Part shown: positions 1 through 12,512 of the stretch, piece by piece
Layout of the letters: the number at the start of each line of letters is the position of its first letter
Numbering within the stretch: the stretch's first letter is position 1
DNA from: Pedobacter sp. W3I1
GTDB taxonomy: Bacteria > Bacteroidota > Bacteroidia > Sphingobacteriales > Sphingobacteriaceae
NCBI RefSeq assembly: GCF_030816015.1
Contig: NZ_JAUSXN010000001.1
Location: forward strand, 2,108,001-2,172,000
Reading direction: 5' to 3'
DNA length: 64,000 nucleotides
Position numbers and translations under genes: made by a program
The notes under the pieces: model-generated
Told to the model about the DNA's origin: nothing
Seen by the model: the letters and a program-made list of their open reading frames with translations, nothing else
Databases searched by the model: none

Positions 1-405
1 GAACCAGCCAATGTTAACCAGGAACGTCCGCTTTACGGCCAGTCGGCGCATATTGCCAACTTATCACTATTGTTTAAAGACACTAAAAAAGGCTGGGATG
101 TTCAGCTTGCAGGTGCTTACACCGGGCCACGCATCAACACGGTTTCTCAATTCTTAAATAACGATTTGTGGCAGAAAGGATTTGTACAGATGGATGCTTC
201 AGCCGAGAAGCGTTTTAAAGGTGGGATCAGTGTTTTTGTAAAAGCCAATAACATCTTAAATACACCGACAAAACTATTTATAAAAGGTACAAACCCAGCA
301 AATAACGATATCAAAGAAGATTTGGCTAAAAATGGGAATACATTAATCAGAAGTGATTATTATGGTCAGAACTACCTTGTTGGCTTCAGATATAAGTTTA
401 ATTAA
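1..405 (+). CDS. TonB-dependent receptor, C-terminal end (5' truncated by window)
   Basis: The frame is open from base 1, so the gene begins upstream of the window; only the last 134 residues are visible. The fragment contains the beta-barrel elements typical of the end of a Bacteroidota TonB-dependent receptor: ERPLYGQS, then a strand ending in a GPRINT-type segment, KANNILNTP, and a final aromatic strand GFRYKFN. The YGQS and NILN motifs recur in the complete receptor at 29966-33217, which supports the call. Such proteins sit in the outer membrane and import or sense a ligand. The following beta-helix lipoprotein and phytase are on the same strand with short gaps, so the three probably form one operon linked to phosphorylated substrates (inference). 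Confidence 0.85.
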   Translation, partial: EPANVNQERPLYGQSAHIANLSLLFKDTKKGWDVQLAGAYTGPRINTVSQFLNNDLWQKGFVQMDASAEKRFKGGISVFVKANNILNTPTKLFIKGTNPANNDIKEDLAKNGNTLIRSDYYGQNYLVGFRYKFN

Positions 406-427
406 TAGAATTTAAAGATATAAAGAA

Positions 428-1687
428 ATGAAATCGAATCAGATTTTTAAATTGATGATCCTGATGGTGTTAGCCTTAGCAGGATGCGAAAAAGCCAATG
501 TAGATGTAGATACCACCGCTGTTGATGGTTCGGCAATTGGTGAAGTTTCCGGGATTTGGGCCAAAGGTAGTACACAGGTAATTAAAGGTGATATTGTAAT
601 CCCGGAAGGGAAAACGCTTACGATTGAAGAAGGGGTAACGGTGCTGATGGATACGGTTGCGAAACCAGAAATTATTATAAAAGGTAATCTTTATGCTTTA
701 GGGACCACAGAGAACCCTATCAAATTTACCGTAAACGATTTTTACAAAACACCATTAACCAAATTTGGTAAACTCTGGGGCGGTATTTTGGCTGGTCCAA
801 CATGCGAGGAACTGGTGCTTGACCATGTAATTCTGGAATACGGCGGTGCTAAAACATCCGATGCTTCTACTTCTGTAAAAATGGGCTTGTACAAAGCTGT
901 TGCGGGCGAAAGCTTACCAGCGCTTTGGTTTGCCAATGCCAGAGGCAAATTGGTGGTTCAAAATAGTACCATCAGAAATTTTCAGGAAGATTGTACTTAT
1001 ATTGAAGGTGGAAGAATCATTTTTGCCAACAATGTGTTTTATACCACGGGTGTAACAGGAGGAGAAGCCATGAACTTTAAATCGGGCTGTTTGGCAGATA
1101 TAGCCTATAATTTAGTTTATAGTACCAATACCAATGCTTTAAAATTGTCAAACACTGGAGATAAAACGCCACAAACGTATATTATTGCTTACAACAATAC
1201 CATGGTGAATACGGGCTGGAGAAGACCAACTGCGAAAGGCGGATCAATCTGGCTGGAAAGTACTGTGCGTGCTGATCTATATAATAATCTTTTTGCCAAC
1301 ACCCGTTTTGGTGTGAAAAGAGATCCAAAAAAGCCTGAAGATAACCGTTCTGCTTATAGCAATAACTGGTATTATGGTTTCGATCAGGCCACTGTAAACC
1401 AGTTTCAGCCAACCGGCGATATTGTGGGCGGTAAAAACGATGTAATTAGTAATGTTGCCGGAGCAAATGATCCTAAATTTGTGAATTATCCTTTAAATAC
1501 AGCGGTTACCAATGCCGATTTTAATACCGCATGGGATTTTCATCTGCAAGGCAACTCACCAGCTTTGGGTAAGGGCATCACCAACTTTACCCGCCATCAC
1601 CAGGCCGGAATTATAATGAAAAATGGTATCACCTATGTCTCACCCTCGCCATCAACATTTGTTGGTGCATACGGAACTAAAATATAA
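428..1687 (+). CDS. Secreted lipoprotein, right-handed beta-helix type
   Basis: A 419-residue protein with a lipoprotein signal peptide whose lipobox is LALAGC (Cys about residue 20), so it is predicted to be lipid-anchored and probably at the outer membrane. The body has the regular spacing of beta-helix coils: GKTLTIEEG near residue 60, IIIKGNLYALGTTENPI near 80, a GGI segment, LDHVILEYGG near 135, then Asn-rich turns (FANNVF, YNNLFANT). The same order of motifs is found in the lipoprotein at 28282-29583, which also follows a TonB receptor. No catalytic residues are evident; it may be the surface partner of the receptor. Its stop is two bases from the start of the phytase gene. The function is unknown. 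Confidence 0.75.
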   Translation: MKSNQIFKLMILMVLALAGCEKANVDVDTTAVDGSAIGEVSGIWAKGSTQVIKGDIVIPEGKTLTIEEGVTVLMDTVAKPEIIIKGNLYALGTTENPIKFTVNDFYKTPLTKFGKLWGGILAGPTCEELVLDHVILEYGGAKTSDASTSVKMGLYKAVAGESLPALWFANARGKLVVQNSTIRNFQEDCTYIEGGRIIFANNVFYTTGVTGGEAMNFKSGCLADIAYNLVYSTNTNALKLSNTGDKTPQTYIIAYNNTMVNTGWRRPTAKGGSIWLESTVRADLYNNLFANTRFGVKRDPKKPEDNRSAYSNNWYYGFDQATVNQFQPTGDIVGGKNDVISNVAGANDPKFVNYPLNTAVTNADFNTAWDFHLQGNSPALGKGITNFTRHHQAGIIMKNGITYVSPSPSTFVGAYGTKI

Positions 1688-1688
1688 A

Positions 1689-2765
1689 ATGAAGCATAAT
1701 AATATATTAAAACTTGCCGCTTTTGCGGTATTAAGCCTGGCCATTTCTTGTAATGGAGGCATACAAAACGGAAATAGTACAGCAGTAAAGCCCTTGTACG
1801 TATCTGATCCTGTAGGTTTTGATACCGATGATCCTGCGATCTGGGTAAACCCGAACGATCCGGCGCAGTCTTTGGTAATCGGTACCGATAAAGATAGCAG
1901 TGGCGGCTTGTATGTTTTCGATCTGAAAGGTAAAACCATCAAGTCAAAAACCGTAAAAGGCTTAAAGCGCCCAAACAACGTTGATATTGCCTATGGTTTG
2001 TTGTTGGCTGGAAAAAAAACGGATATTGCCGTAACCACAGAACGATACACGCATAAACTACGCATATTTTCCCTTCCCGATATGAAAGCAATCGATAATG
2101 GCGGAATTCCTGTTTTTGTTGGCGAAACAGGAGCAGAGTGCCGCGATTTGATGGGGATTTCGATGTATACCGACCCAAGCGGAAAAATTTATGCAATTGT
2201 TGGTCGTAAAACGGGACCTAAAAACGGAAGTTATCTTTGGCAATACCTGTTAACGGATGACGGAAAAGGCAATGTTAAAGCTGATTTGGTGCGGAAATTC
2301 GGCCTGTATAGTGGCAAAAAAGAAATAGAAGCCATCGCTGTTGATAATGAATTGGGTTATGTTTACTATTGCGATGAGCAGGTTGGTGTACGCAAGTATT
2401 ATGCAGACCCAGCTAAAGGAAATAAAGAATTAGCACTGTTTGGGCAGGGCGATTTTGCTGTCGACAATGAAGGAATCGCTGTTTATAAAACTTCAGGAAA
2501 TAAAGGGTATATTCTTGTGTCCGATCAGGGTGCTAAGCAGTTGAAAGTGTATGATCGGGTAGCTAAAACGAATGCTACTCATCCACACCCATTGTTAACC
2601 ACCATTAAATATTCAGCCAATCAAACGGATGGTATTGATGTGGTTTCAGTCCCTTTGAATAACGATTTTAAACATGGTTTGCTGGTGGCTATGAGCGATG
2701 ATAAAACCTTTCATTATTATAGATGGGAAGATCTAGCAGGTAAAAAACTTGATGTAAATAGGTAG
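1689..2765 (+). CDS. Beta-propeller phytase (3-phytase family), lipoprotein
   Basis: A 358-residue protein with lipobox LAISC, predicted to be exported and lipid-anchored. Beta-propeller phytase signatures run in order: DTDDPAIWVNP near residue 40, RPNNVDIAYG near 95, a KKEIEAIAVDNELGYVYYCDE segment mid-protein, EGIAVYKT and GYILVSDQG further on, and TDGIDVVSVP near the end. The family removes phosphate from phytate using calcium ions bound in the propeller. The ATG at 1689 was chosen over an in-frame upstream ATG at 1623 because it directly precedes the signal peptide and lies just after the previous stop; the upstream start would overlap the beta-helix gene by 65 bases. Confidence 0.9.
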   Translation: MKHNNILKLAAFAVLSLAISCNGGIQNGNSTAVKPLYVSDPVGFDTDDPAIWVNPNDPAQSLVIGTDKDSSGGLYVFDLKGKTIKSKTVKGLKRPNNVDIAYGLLLAGKKTDIAVTTERYTHKLRIFSLPDMKAIDNGGIPVFVGETGAECRDLMGISMYTDPSGKIYAIVGRKTGPKNGSYLWQYLLTDDGKGNVKADLVRKFGLYSGKKEIEAIAVDNELGYVYYCDEQVGVRKYYADPAKGNKELALFGQGDFAVDNEGIAVYKTSGNKGYILVSDQGAKQLKVYDRVAKTNATHPHPLLTTIKYSANQTDGIDVVSVPLNNDFKHGLLVAMSDDKTFHYYRWEDLAGKKLDVNR

Positions 2766-2778
2766 GTTTACAATGAAT

Positions 2779-2859
2779 CGTCATCTCGACCGCAGTGGAG
2801 AGATCTTTTAATATAGTCCACAGATCTCTCCACTACGCGTTGCTCCGGTCGAGATGACG
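2779..2859. repeat. REP-like palindromic intergenic element
   Basis: Outer 14-base arms at 2779-2792 (CGTCATCTCGACCG) and 2846-2859 are perfect reverse complements, and an inner 12-base pair at 2795-2806 and 2822-2833 pairs as well, so the element can fold into a long hairpin. The core 'GTCATyTCGA...TCGAGATGAC' recurs at 13839-13940 and 13994-14085. The element lies between the phytase gene and the convergent AraC gene and may also act as a transcription stop. The remaining gap to 3032 shows only a degenerate relative (CAGTCGAAATGACGG near 3010) and no gene. Confidence 0.75.
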
Positions 2860-3032
2860 CCGATTTTTAGGATATGTTATTGATAGTGGGCGTCGCGGAG
2901 TATAGAAATCCATATCGAAAGATTTCTCCATTTCGCTACCGATGAAACCTATGAAACAAGCAAGCATACCATAAGTAAATAAAAACAAATGCTTAAATCG
3001 GTTTGCTTCAGTCGAAATGACGGTTCATTGAT

Positions 3033-3929
3033 CTAAACCGCGATATTATTCGATAATTTATACTCAGATGGCGTAATTCCCGTCTGTTTTTTAAAAAACT
3101 TGCCAAAAAAAGAAGAGTTGCTAAATCGCAATTCCATGGCTACCTCCGAGATATTCATTACATGGCTGGTTAACAGTAGTTTCGCCTCCCTAATCACCAT
3201 TTCATCAATAATTTCTCCCGCAGTTCTGTCGGTCACCTGTTTAACAACCTGCGATAAATGCCTTGGCGTAATGCGTAAACAGTTGGCATAATAAATTACA
3301 CGCTTTTCCTTTTTAAAGTTTTCAGCTACCAGCGATAAAAAACGATTGGTGAGTTCTGTCTTGCTGTCATGAACAAAAGGCAACGGATCTTTCTGTTTGT
3401 TTTTGAGCAGAAAAAGATCATACAGCAGTTCCAGGAAGCTATTATGCACAATATTTTTAATCTGCGGGGTATCTTTAGGTACATTCAGTTTTTTGTGCAG
3501 CGCAAGCATATCATAGTAAATGAATGTATAATCCTCTTTTGATAGCGAAAATTTATGAGTAGGATCGTTCTGGAACATTCGGTAAGCTTCTCCGCTATTA
3601 AAGAATACCCCCATGTTTTTTAAATAACTTTTGTTAAAATGGATGCTGATGAAAGAAACATCGCTATTATCCTTAATCTCATAAACGGCATGTGGAAAAA
3701 TGAGCAGAATATCTCTTTGATTTAATACATGCTCTACAAAATTTATCCGAAGGTTCATCTTTCCTTTTGTGATCAGAATTAAAGCGTAACTAGATACACG
3801 GAAAGGTTCCGAACTGCAATATTGCGGATCACTACTATGGTGGATTTTCGCCATCAGGCCATCATTTAAAGAAAGCGCTTCCTCATGGTTTTTTTCTGAA
3901 AAAGTTGTATGGAGTAACTCTTGTTGCAT
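3033..3929 (-). CDS. AraC-family transcriptional regulator
   Basis: A 298-residue cytoplasmic regulator. The N-terminal ~170 residues resemble a cupin-type sensing domain (EPFRVSSYALILITKG, then a DILLIFP turn). The C-terminal ~100 residues contain the double helix-turn-helix of the AraC family, including LRITPRHLSQVVK, ISEVAMELRFSNSSFFGKFFKKQTGITPSEY. The ligand is not evident. It lies convergent to the phytase operon and divergent from the sphingolipid cluster starting at 4470, so it could regulate either (inference). A well-formed promoter lies 119-148 bases upstream (4048-4077), implying a leader of about 110 nt. Confidence 0.92.
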   Translation of the reverse strand: MQQELLHTTFSEKNHEEALSLNDGLMAKIHHSSDPQYCSSEPFRVSSYALILITKGKMNLRINFVEHVLNQRDILLIFPHAVYEIKDNSDVSFISIHFNKSYLKNMGVFFNSGEAYRMFQNDPTHKFSLSKEDYTFIYYDMLALHKKLNVPKDTPQIKNIVHNSFLELLYDLFLLKNKQKDPLPFVHDSKTELTNRFLSLVAENFKKEKRVIYYANCLRITPRHLSQVVKQVTDRTAGEIIDEMVIREAKLLLTSHVMNISEVAMELRFSNSSFFGKFFKKQTGITPSEYKLSNNIAV

Positions 3930-6789
<2,860 letters not shown>

Positions 6790-6793
<4 letters not shown>

Positions 6794-7779
6794 AAAAACG
6801 GGTGTTGATCACAGGGGCAACTGGATTTGTGGGCTATCACCTGATTAAATCTGCTTTGGACAACGATCTGGAGGTGTATGCAAATGTTCGCAAATCAGCC
6901 ACTGCAGATCACCTTAAAGATTTTCCGATCAACTATGTGGACCTTGATCTTTCTTCGATCTACCTGTTAAAAGAAAATATAGAGGAAAAAAAATACGACT
7001 ATATCGTGCATGCTGCTGCGGTAACAAAGGCGAAAACACTGGATGATTACAATCAGGTAAATGCTATTTATACCCGGAATCTGGCACTGGCGGCTTCGAA
7101 ATCGGTACATGCAATAAATAAATTTATATTCATTAGCAGTTTGGCTGCGCTGGGGCCTTTAAATCAAAAAAATGAAAAACTGACCGATAGGGGGGCATCA
7201 AATCCGGTAACCAATTATGGAATCAGCAAAGCACTTGCTGAGACATATTTGGCTCAGATCCCCAATTTGCCCTTAATTACCTTTAGGCCAACGGCGGTTT
7301 ATGGTCCACGGGAGAAAGACATTTTCATATTGATTAAAACCATTAAAGCAGGGTTTGAACTGTATATCGGCAAGCAGGAACAAGAACTCAGTTTTATATA
7401 CGCTACCGATCTGGCCGATATCATTATTAAAGCACTCGCATCTGATGTAGTTGGCAAAAGTTATAACATTTCGGATGGGGAAGTTTATAACCGTTCTGCG
7501 CTGGCTACTCATGTGCGTAAGGCCTTAAACAAAAAAACAGTTACCGTGAATGTGCCTGTGCAAATGATTAAAAGCCTTGCCTGGTCTATGGAACGGTTGT
7601 ATGGCATATTTAATAAGATCCCAGCCTTAAATGTAGATAAGATAAAAGAACTCACAGCCCTTAACTGGGGCTGCGATATTAAAAATATTCAGAACGACTT
7701 CGGTTTTGTGCCCCAATTTGGGCTGGAACAAGGACTTGCTGAAACCATAAACTGGTACCGTAAAAACAATTGGTTATAA
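6790..7779 (+). CDS. NAD-dependent epimerase/dehydratase, candidate ceramide reductase
   Basis: A 329-residue extended short-chain dehydrogenase. The Rossmann fingerprint GATGFVGYHL is at residues 8-17, VHAAAVTKA follows near 75, a SSLAALGP segment precedes the catalytic YGISKA (Tyr and Lys) near 140, and FRPTAVYGPRE is near 165. Members of this family next to serine palmitoyltransferase were reported to reduce the 3-keto group of the sphingolipid intermediate (CerR in Caulobacter, from memory). The position as third gene of the overlapping spt-acyltransferase-reductase trio supports that role. A nucleotide-sugar epimerase function cannot be excluded from sequence alone. Confidence 0.75.
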
Positions 7780-7797
7780 GATTTTAAATAAAATAGA

Positions 7798-9123
7798 ATG
7801 AAACAACAAGTAAAAGCAGCTGAAGGCAAGCTGGGAATATTAATGCCAGGACTAGGCGCTGTAGCAACAACGATGATTGCCGGAGTTGCTGCAATTAAAA
7901 AAGGAATATCGAAACCAATCGGCTCGTTAACACAGATGGGTACCATCCGTTTAGGCAAAAGAACGGAGAACAAACAACCAAAGATTAAAGATTTTGTGCC
8001 TCTGGCTGGTTTAGAAGACTTAGTTTTTGGTGGCTGGGATGTGTACGAAGATAACGTTTATGAAGCGGCAATGAATGCCCGTGTATTAGATGCTAACCTA
8101 TTACGCGATGTGCGTGAAGAATTACAGGCCATTAAACCGATGCGCGCTGCTTTCGATAGAAATTATGTGAAAAACCTGGATGGTAAATATGTAAAAGATC
8201 TCGATAACCGTTACGAACTGGCTTTAGCCGTAATGGAAGATATTAAAAACTTCAAAGCAGAAAATAACTGCGACCGTATAGTATTGGTTTGGTGTGGTTC
8301 TACGGAGATTTATTTCGAAGCATCAGAAGTGCACGAATCGCTGGCTGCGTTTGAGCAGGGCTTAAAAGACAACGATTTGCGCATTGCACCAAGTATGATT
8401 TATGCCTATGCTGCGTTGAAACTTGGAATTCCTTTTGCTAATGGCGCACCAAACTTAACCGTAGATATTCCTGCTTTAATCGAACTGGCTAAAGAAACCA
8501 ATACCCCAATTGCTGGTAAGGATTTTAAAACTGGTCAAACTTTAATGAAAACCATTTTAGCTCCTGGTTTGGCAGCACGTTCATTGGGTGTAAATGGCTG
8601 GTTTTCTGATAATATTTTGGGTAACCGTGATGGTTTGGTATTAGATGATCCGGATAACTTTAAAACCAAAGAAGTATCTAAACTGGGTGTATTGGAAGAT
8701 ATCTTTAAACCAGATGTTAATCCGGATTTGTATGGCGACATGTACCACAAAATCAGGATCAACTATTATCCGCCTCACGGTGATAACAAAGAAAGCTGGG
8801 ATAACATCGATATTTTCGGTTGGTTGGGTTATAAAATGCAGATCAAAATCAATTTCCTTTGCCGCGATTCGATTTTAGCCGCACCGATTGTATTGGATCT
8901 TGCTTTGTTTATCGATCTGGCTAAACGCGCAAACATGTCGGGCATTCAGGAATGGTTATCATTCTACCTGAAATCGCCACAAACTATACCAGGTGTACCA
9001 GCAGAAAACGACATTTTTAAACAGTTAATGAAACTTCAGAATACCTTACGTTACATTATGGGCGAAGAATTGATCACCCACTTAGGTCAGGATTACGAAG
9101 AAGAATTGATAGAAACAGTATAG
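7798..9123 (+). CDS. Myo-inositol-1-phosphate synthase
   Basis: A 441-residue enzyme that converts glucose 6-phosphate to inositol 3-phosphate (1L-myo-inositol 1-phosphate) with NAD. Features are an N-terminal Rossmann segment GILMPGLGAVATTMIAG, GGWDVYEDNVYEAA near residue 80, CGSTEIYFE near 165, the family's core GKDFKTGQTLMKT near 240 followed by GWFSDNILGNRDG, and a KIRINYYPPHGDNKES segment near 315. Length is typical of the prokaryotic/archaeal branch. It supplies the inositol phosphate head group for the phosphatidyltransferase at 12513 and lies between ceramide and head-group genes. Its stop codon shares one base with the GTG start of the next gene. Confidence 0.93.
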   Translation: MKQQVKAAEGKLGILMPGLGAVATTMIAGVAAIKKGISKPIGSLTQMGTIRLGKRTENKQPKIKDFVPLAGLEDLVFGGWDVYEDNVYEAAMNARVLDANLLRDVREELQAIKPMRAAFDRNYVKNLDGKYVKDLDNRYELALAVMEDIKNFKAENNCDRIVLVWCGSTEIYFEASEVHESLAAFEQGLKDNDLRIAPSMIYAYAALKLGIPFANGAPNLTVDIPALIELAKETNTPIAGKDFKTGQTLMKTILAPGLAARSLGVNGWFSDNILGNRDGLVLDDPDNFKTKEVSKLGVLEDIFKPDVNPDLYGDMYHKIRINYYPPHGDNKESWDNIDIFGWLGYKMQIKINFLCRDSILAAPIVLDLALFIDLAKRANMSGIQEWLSFYLKSPQTIPGVPAENDIFKQLMKLQNTLRYIMGEELITHLGQDYEEELIETV

Positions 9124-9578
9124 TGTTTATTCACAAATTTCTTTCAACGGCTCTGGGAATAGGGTATATCGGCAAAGGTGCTGGTACTTATGCTGCAATA
9201 GCAACCTGTATCTGCTGGCACCTTTCCCAGAGCCCTTATAGTAACCCGTATTTATGGCCGGTGCTCTTCACGATGTTAATTGTGATGATCGGTGTGATGA
9301 GTGCCGATCGGGTAGAAGAAATTTGGGGTAAAGACCACGGTAGGGTAGTGATTGATGAAGTGGCGGGAATGTGTATTACCCTGTTATTTGTGCCTTTAAA
9401 ATGGCAATATACCCTTATCGGACTTGTTCTTTTTAGGTTTTTTGATATTCTAAAACCCTTTTATATCCGTAAACTGGAAGAACTGCCAGGTGGTTGGGGT
9501 GTGATGGCCGACGATGTGCTGGCTGGGATCTACGCGAATGTACTGCTCCAACTGGTGGTTGTATTAGCATTGTTTTAG
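9123..9578 (+). CDS. PgpA-family lipid phosphatase, candidate phosphatidylinositol-phosphate phosphatase
   Basis: A 151-residue membrane protein of the PgpA (phosphatidylglycerophosphatase A) family. It has the N-terminal LGIGYIGKGAGTYAA motif, the WGKDHGRVVIDEVAGM active-site block near residue 70 and the FFDILKPFYIRKLEELPGGWGVMADDVLAG block near 105, with three or four hydrophobic segments between. PgpA enzymes remove phosphate from phosphatidylglycerophosphate. Between an inositol-phosphate synthase and a CDP-alcohol phosphatidyltransferase, the likely substrate is phosphatidylinositol phosphate (inference by context). The start is GTG, overlapping the previous TAG by one base. Confidence 0.82.
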   Translation: MFIHKFLSTALGIGYIGKGAGTYAAIATCICWHLSQSPYSNPYLWPVLFTMLIVMIGVMSADRVEEIWGKDHGRVVIDEVAGMCITLLFVPLKWQYTLIGLVLFRFFDILKPFYIRKLEELPGGWGVMADDVLAGIYANVLLQLVVVLALF

Positions 9579-9580
9579 CC

Positions 9581-9958
9581 ATGATGTTTACTTATTTAAA
9601 AGCACAGGCATCTTCATTAATTGCTTCGGCTACAGATTTTGGCATCACCATATTTGCCGTAAATATTTTAGGCTGGTGGTACCTTGCGGCAAGCATTACC
9701 GGAACCGTTTCGGGTGGGATTGTTAATTTCTATGTGAACCGGAAATGGGTTTTCGAAAGTGGATCTGCAGCTATTAAATGGCAGATATTGAAATACATTT
9801 TAGTATGGGCAGGCAATCTGATCATCGTAACCGCAGGTGTGTTTATCCTCACCCATTTTTTCAATCTCAATTACGTACTCGCTAAAGTACTTAGCTCGGT
9901 TTTAACCGGGATAAGCTACAATTATATGATGCAAAAGCACTTTATTTTTACAAGTTAA
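9581..9958 (+). CDS. GtrA-family small membrane protein
   Basis: A 125-residue protein with four predicted membrane spans, in the GtrA pattern: SLIASATDFGITIFAVNILG, then GTVSGGIVNFYVNRKWVF near residue 50, a third span ILVWAGNLIIVTAGVFIL, and VLSSVLTGISYNYMMQKHFIF at the end. GtrA proteins help move lipid-linked sugars across the membrane. In this cluster a role in moving an inositol lipid or its glycosylated form is possible but unproven. The ATG at 9581 lies three bases after the PgpA stop; a longer in-frame reading from 9494 would overlap PgpA and lacks the family's N-terminus. Confidence 0.82.
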   Translation: MMFTYLKAQASSLIASATDFGITIFAVNILGWWYLAASITGTVSGGIVNFYVNRKWVFESGSAAIKWQILKYILVWAGNLIIVTAGVFILTHFFNLNYVLAKVLSSVLTGISYNYMMQKHFIFTS

Positions 9959-12502
9959 ATGAAACCGATCTATTCATTTTTGTTATTCGTGGCACTCAGT
10001 TTTATTTTGCAGGTAAATGCTTTTGGCCAGAGAACAGTCGTATCGGGTATAGTGCGCGATGCGGTTACCAAAGAAACACTGCCCAATGTTTCCGTTTTTT
10101 TTAAAGATACCAAAATAGGGATACAGACAGATGTAAATGGAAAGTACACGTTGGTTTCTCCCGATCCACAAAGTGGGCTGAGTTTTAATTATGTAGGTTA
10201 CCGCACTGTTTTTAAGGATATTGTACCTTCTGCCACGCAGGAACTTGATGTTGCTTTAGTTCCTGATTCGAGGGCGCTTGATGATGTGATTATTGTTGGC
10301 GGAAAAAAGACAAGATATCGCAATAAAGATAATCCAGCGGTAGAATTGATCCGCCAGGTGATTGCCCACAAAGAAGAAAATCGCATTAAGAGTTATAACA
10401 CGGTGTCTTTTAGGCAATATGAAAAGATGTTGTTTTCATTGAGTAATGTTTCTGATAAATTTAAGAGCAAAAGAATGTTCAGGAACTATCAGTTTTTATT
10501 CCAGGAGCAGGATTCGACGTTAATAGGAGGGAAAAACCTTTTGCCGGTGTATATCCAGGAGAAACTATCTGACAGTTACCTCAGCAAAAATCCTGAAAAA
10601 AACAAAACGGTTGTTATTGCCGAGAAACAGGTAAACTTCGATAGCAGGTACATCGATAACAAAGGAATGAAAACTTATTTCGATAGGATGTATCAGGATA
10701 TCGATATCTACAAAAACAACATTTCCGTAATCAGTAACGAATTTTTAAGTCCGATTTCGGATGGTGCACCTGCTTTTTATAAGTTTTTTATTACCGATAC
10801 GTTAAAAAATCAAAAGCCTCAAATTATTGAGCTGTCTTTTACACCCCGCAATACAAACGATATGTTATTCGAAGGGAAGATTTATGTAACGAATGATAGC
10901 CATTATGCGGTTACCGGCGCTTCATTTGGGGTAAACAAAAACATTAACCTCAATTTTGTACGTGCACTAAAAATCGATCTCGATTTCGAAGCCAACGATA
11001 AAGGCAAATACAGTTTAAGCAAAAGCAATTTATTGGCCGATTTCGGTATTGGCAAAACCAAGGGAATAGGCTTCACGGGCGAGCGCACGGTTACTTTTAA
11101 AAATTACCAGTTCGATACGGTGTTGCCTGATACTATTTTTCAAGGGAAAAGTACGGTAGTATTAGCTGATGCAGCCAAAAAAGACGATAAATTCTGGGAG
11201 AACAACCGACTGGATACCATTTCGAAGAACCAGTTGAAGATTTATGGCAATATCGATACCCTGCAAAACCTGCCGTCCTTTAAACGGACGATGAAAATTG
11301 TCACCCTATTATTTGCAGGTTACCAGAATTTAGGCCCTTATGAAATTGGTCCGGTAAATACATTTTACAGCTTTAACAATGTAGAAGGCTTAAGGTTGCG
11401 TGTTGGTGGCCGCACAACGCCAGAGCTTAGTAAACGCTATTATTTCGAAAACTATCTAGCTTATGGGATTAAAGATGAGAAATGGAAGTTTTTCCTTTCA
11501 GGAACCTATTCGCTGAATAATAAATCGATCTACGAATTCCCGCAGAACTACGTTAGGGCAAGTTTTCAACGCGACACTAAAATCCCCGGACAAGAATTGC
11601 AGTTTGTGCAGGAAGATAATTTTCTGCTCTCGTTTAAACGTGGGGTTAACGATATGCTGTTGTACAATGATTTTTACCGTTTGGATTATGTTAAAGAGTT
11701 TGAAAACCACTTTTCTTACAATCTGGGTTTTAAAAAATGGAGTCAAACGCCGGCTGGTGGACTTAATTACGTAAATTCGAATAATCAGTTGGTAAACAGG
11801 TTAAGCACCAGCGAAGTTTCTTTGCAATTAAGGTATGCGCCAAACGAAAAGTTTTATCAGGGAAAAATATACCGTGTGCCCATTGCCGATCGTTATCCGG
11901 TATTTAATTTGCGCTATACCGCAGGTTTAAAAGGAGTTTTTGGGGGCGAATATAATTACCATAGCTTAATGGGTAGTATTGATAAACGCTTCTATCTATC
12001 GCAGTTAGGCTATAGCGATGTAACTTTCGAAGGTGGTTATATCGCCGGAAAAGTACCTTTTCCTTTATTAGATATACACCGCGCCAACCAAACCTATGCC
12101 TATCAGCTCAACTCGTACAACCTGATGAACTTTCTTGAATTTGTGAGCGACCATTATGTGAGCATCAATATCGATCATAATTTTAATGGCTTCTTTTTTA
12201 ATAAAGTGCCATTGATCAAAAAATTAAAGTTAAGGGAAGTGGTGTCATTTAAAGCCTTATATGGTGGTTTGCGGAATGAAAATAATCCAAATTTCCAATC
12301 GGGTTTATACCAGTTTCCGGTTTACGAAAATGGTGCGCAAAGGACTTATGCATTAGGTAATGAGCCGTACATGGAAGGCAGTGTTGGTGTAGGTAACATC
12401 TTTAAATTATTAAGGATAGATCTGGTGAAACGTTTCAACTACCTCAATAATCCGGAAGTTTCGGAGTGGGGAATAAGGGCAAGGGTAAAATTTGATTTTT
12501 AA
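9959..12502 (+). CDS. DUF5686 outer-membrane protein with carboxypeptidase-like N-domain
   Basis: An 847-residue exported protein: signal peptide ending near residue 22 (VNAFGQ), then a carboxypeptidase-regulatory-like beta-sandwich at about residues 25-105 (VSGIVRDAVTKETLPNVSV ... SFNYVGYRT). A long DUF5686 region follows with many alternating aromatic strands and a C-terminal strand RARVKFDF that ends in Phe, as expected of an outer-membrane barrel. The function of the family is not known. It starts on the base after the GtrA stop and is ten bases from the phosphatidyltransferase gene, so it is inside the inositol-lipid operon. A part in export or surface display of the lipid is a reasonable guess. 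Confidence 0.8.
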   Translation: MKPIYSFLLFVALSFILQVNAFGQRTVVSGIVRDAVTKETLPNVSVFFKDTKIGIQTDVNGKYTLVSPDPQSGLSFNYVGYRTVFKDIVPSATQELDVALVPDSRALDDVIIVGGKKTRYRNKDNPAVELIRQVIAHKEENRIKSYNTVSFRQYEKMLFSLSNVSDKFKSKRMFRNYQFLFQEQDSTLIGGKNLLPVYIQEKLSDSYLSKNPEKNKTVVIAEKQVNFDSRYIDNKGMKTYFDRMYQDIDIYKNNISVISNEFLSPISDGAPAFYKFFITDTLKNQKPQIIELSFTPRNTNDMLFEGKIYVTNDSHYAVTGASFGVNKNINLNFVRALKIDLDFEANDKGKYSLSKSNLLADFGIGKTKGIGFTGERTVTFKNYQFDTVLPDTIFQGKSTVVLADAAKKDDKFWENNRLDTISKNQLKIYGNIDTLQNLPSFKRTMKIVTLLFAGYQNLGPYEIGPVNTFYSFNNVEGLRLRVGGRTTPELSKRYYFENYLAYGIKDEKWKFFLSGTYSLNNKSIYEFPQNYVRASFQRDTKIPGQELQFVQEDNFLLSFKRGVNDMLLYNDFYRLDYVKEFENHFSYNLGFKKWSQTPAGGLNYVNSNNQLVNRLSTSEVSLQLRYAPNEKFYQGKIYRVPIADRYPVFNLRYTAGLKGVFGGEYNYHSLMGSIDKRFYLSQLGYSDVTFEGGYIAGKVPFPLLDIHRANQTYAYQLNSYNLMNFLEFVSDHYVSINIDHNFNGFFFNKVPLIKKLKLREVVSFKALYGGLRNENNPNFQSGLYQFPVYENGAQRTYALGNEPYMEGSVGVGNIFKLLRIDLVKRFNYLNNPEVSEWGIRARVKFDF

Positions 12503-12512
12503 AAAATAAGCT

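Noticed and set aside
1623..1688. Phytase start at the upstream ATG 1623
   Set aside because: It would overlap the beta-helix gene by 65 bases and place a charged stretch before the signal peptide.
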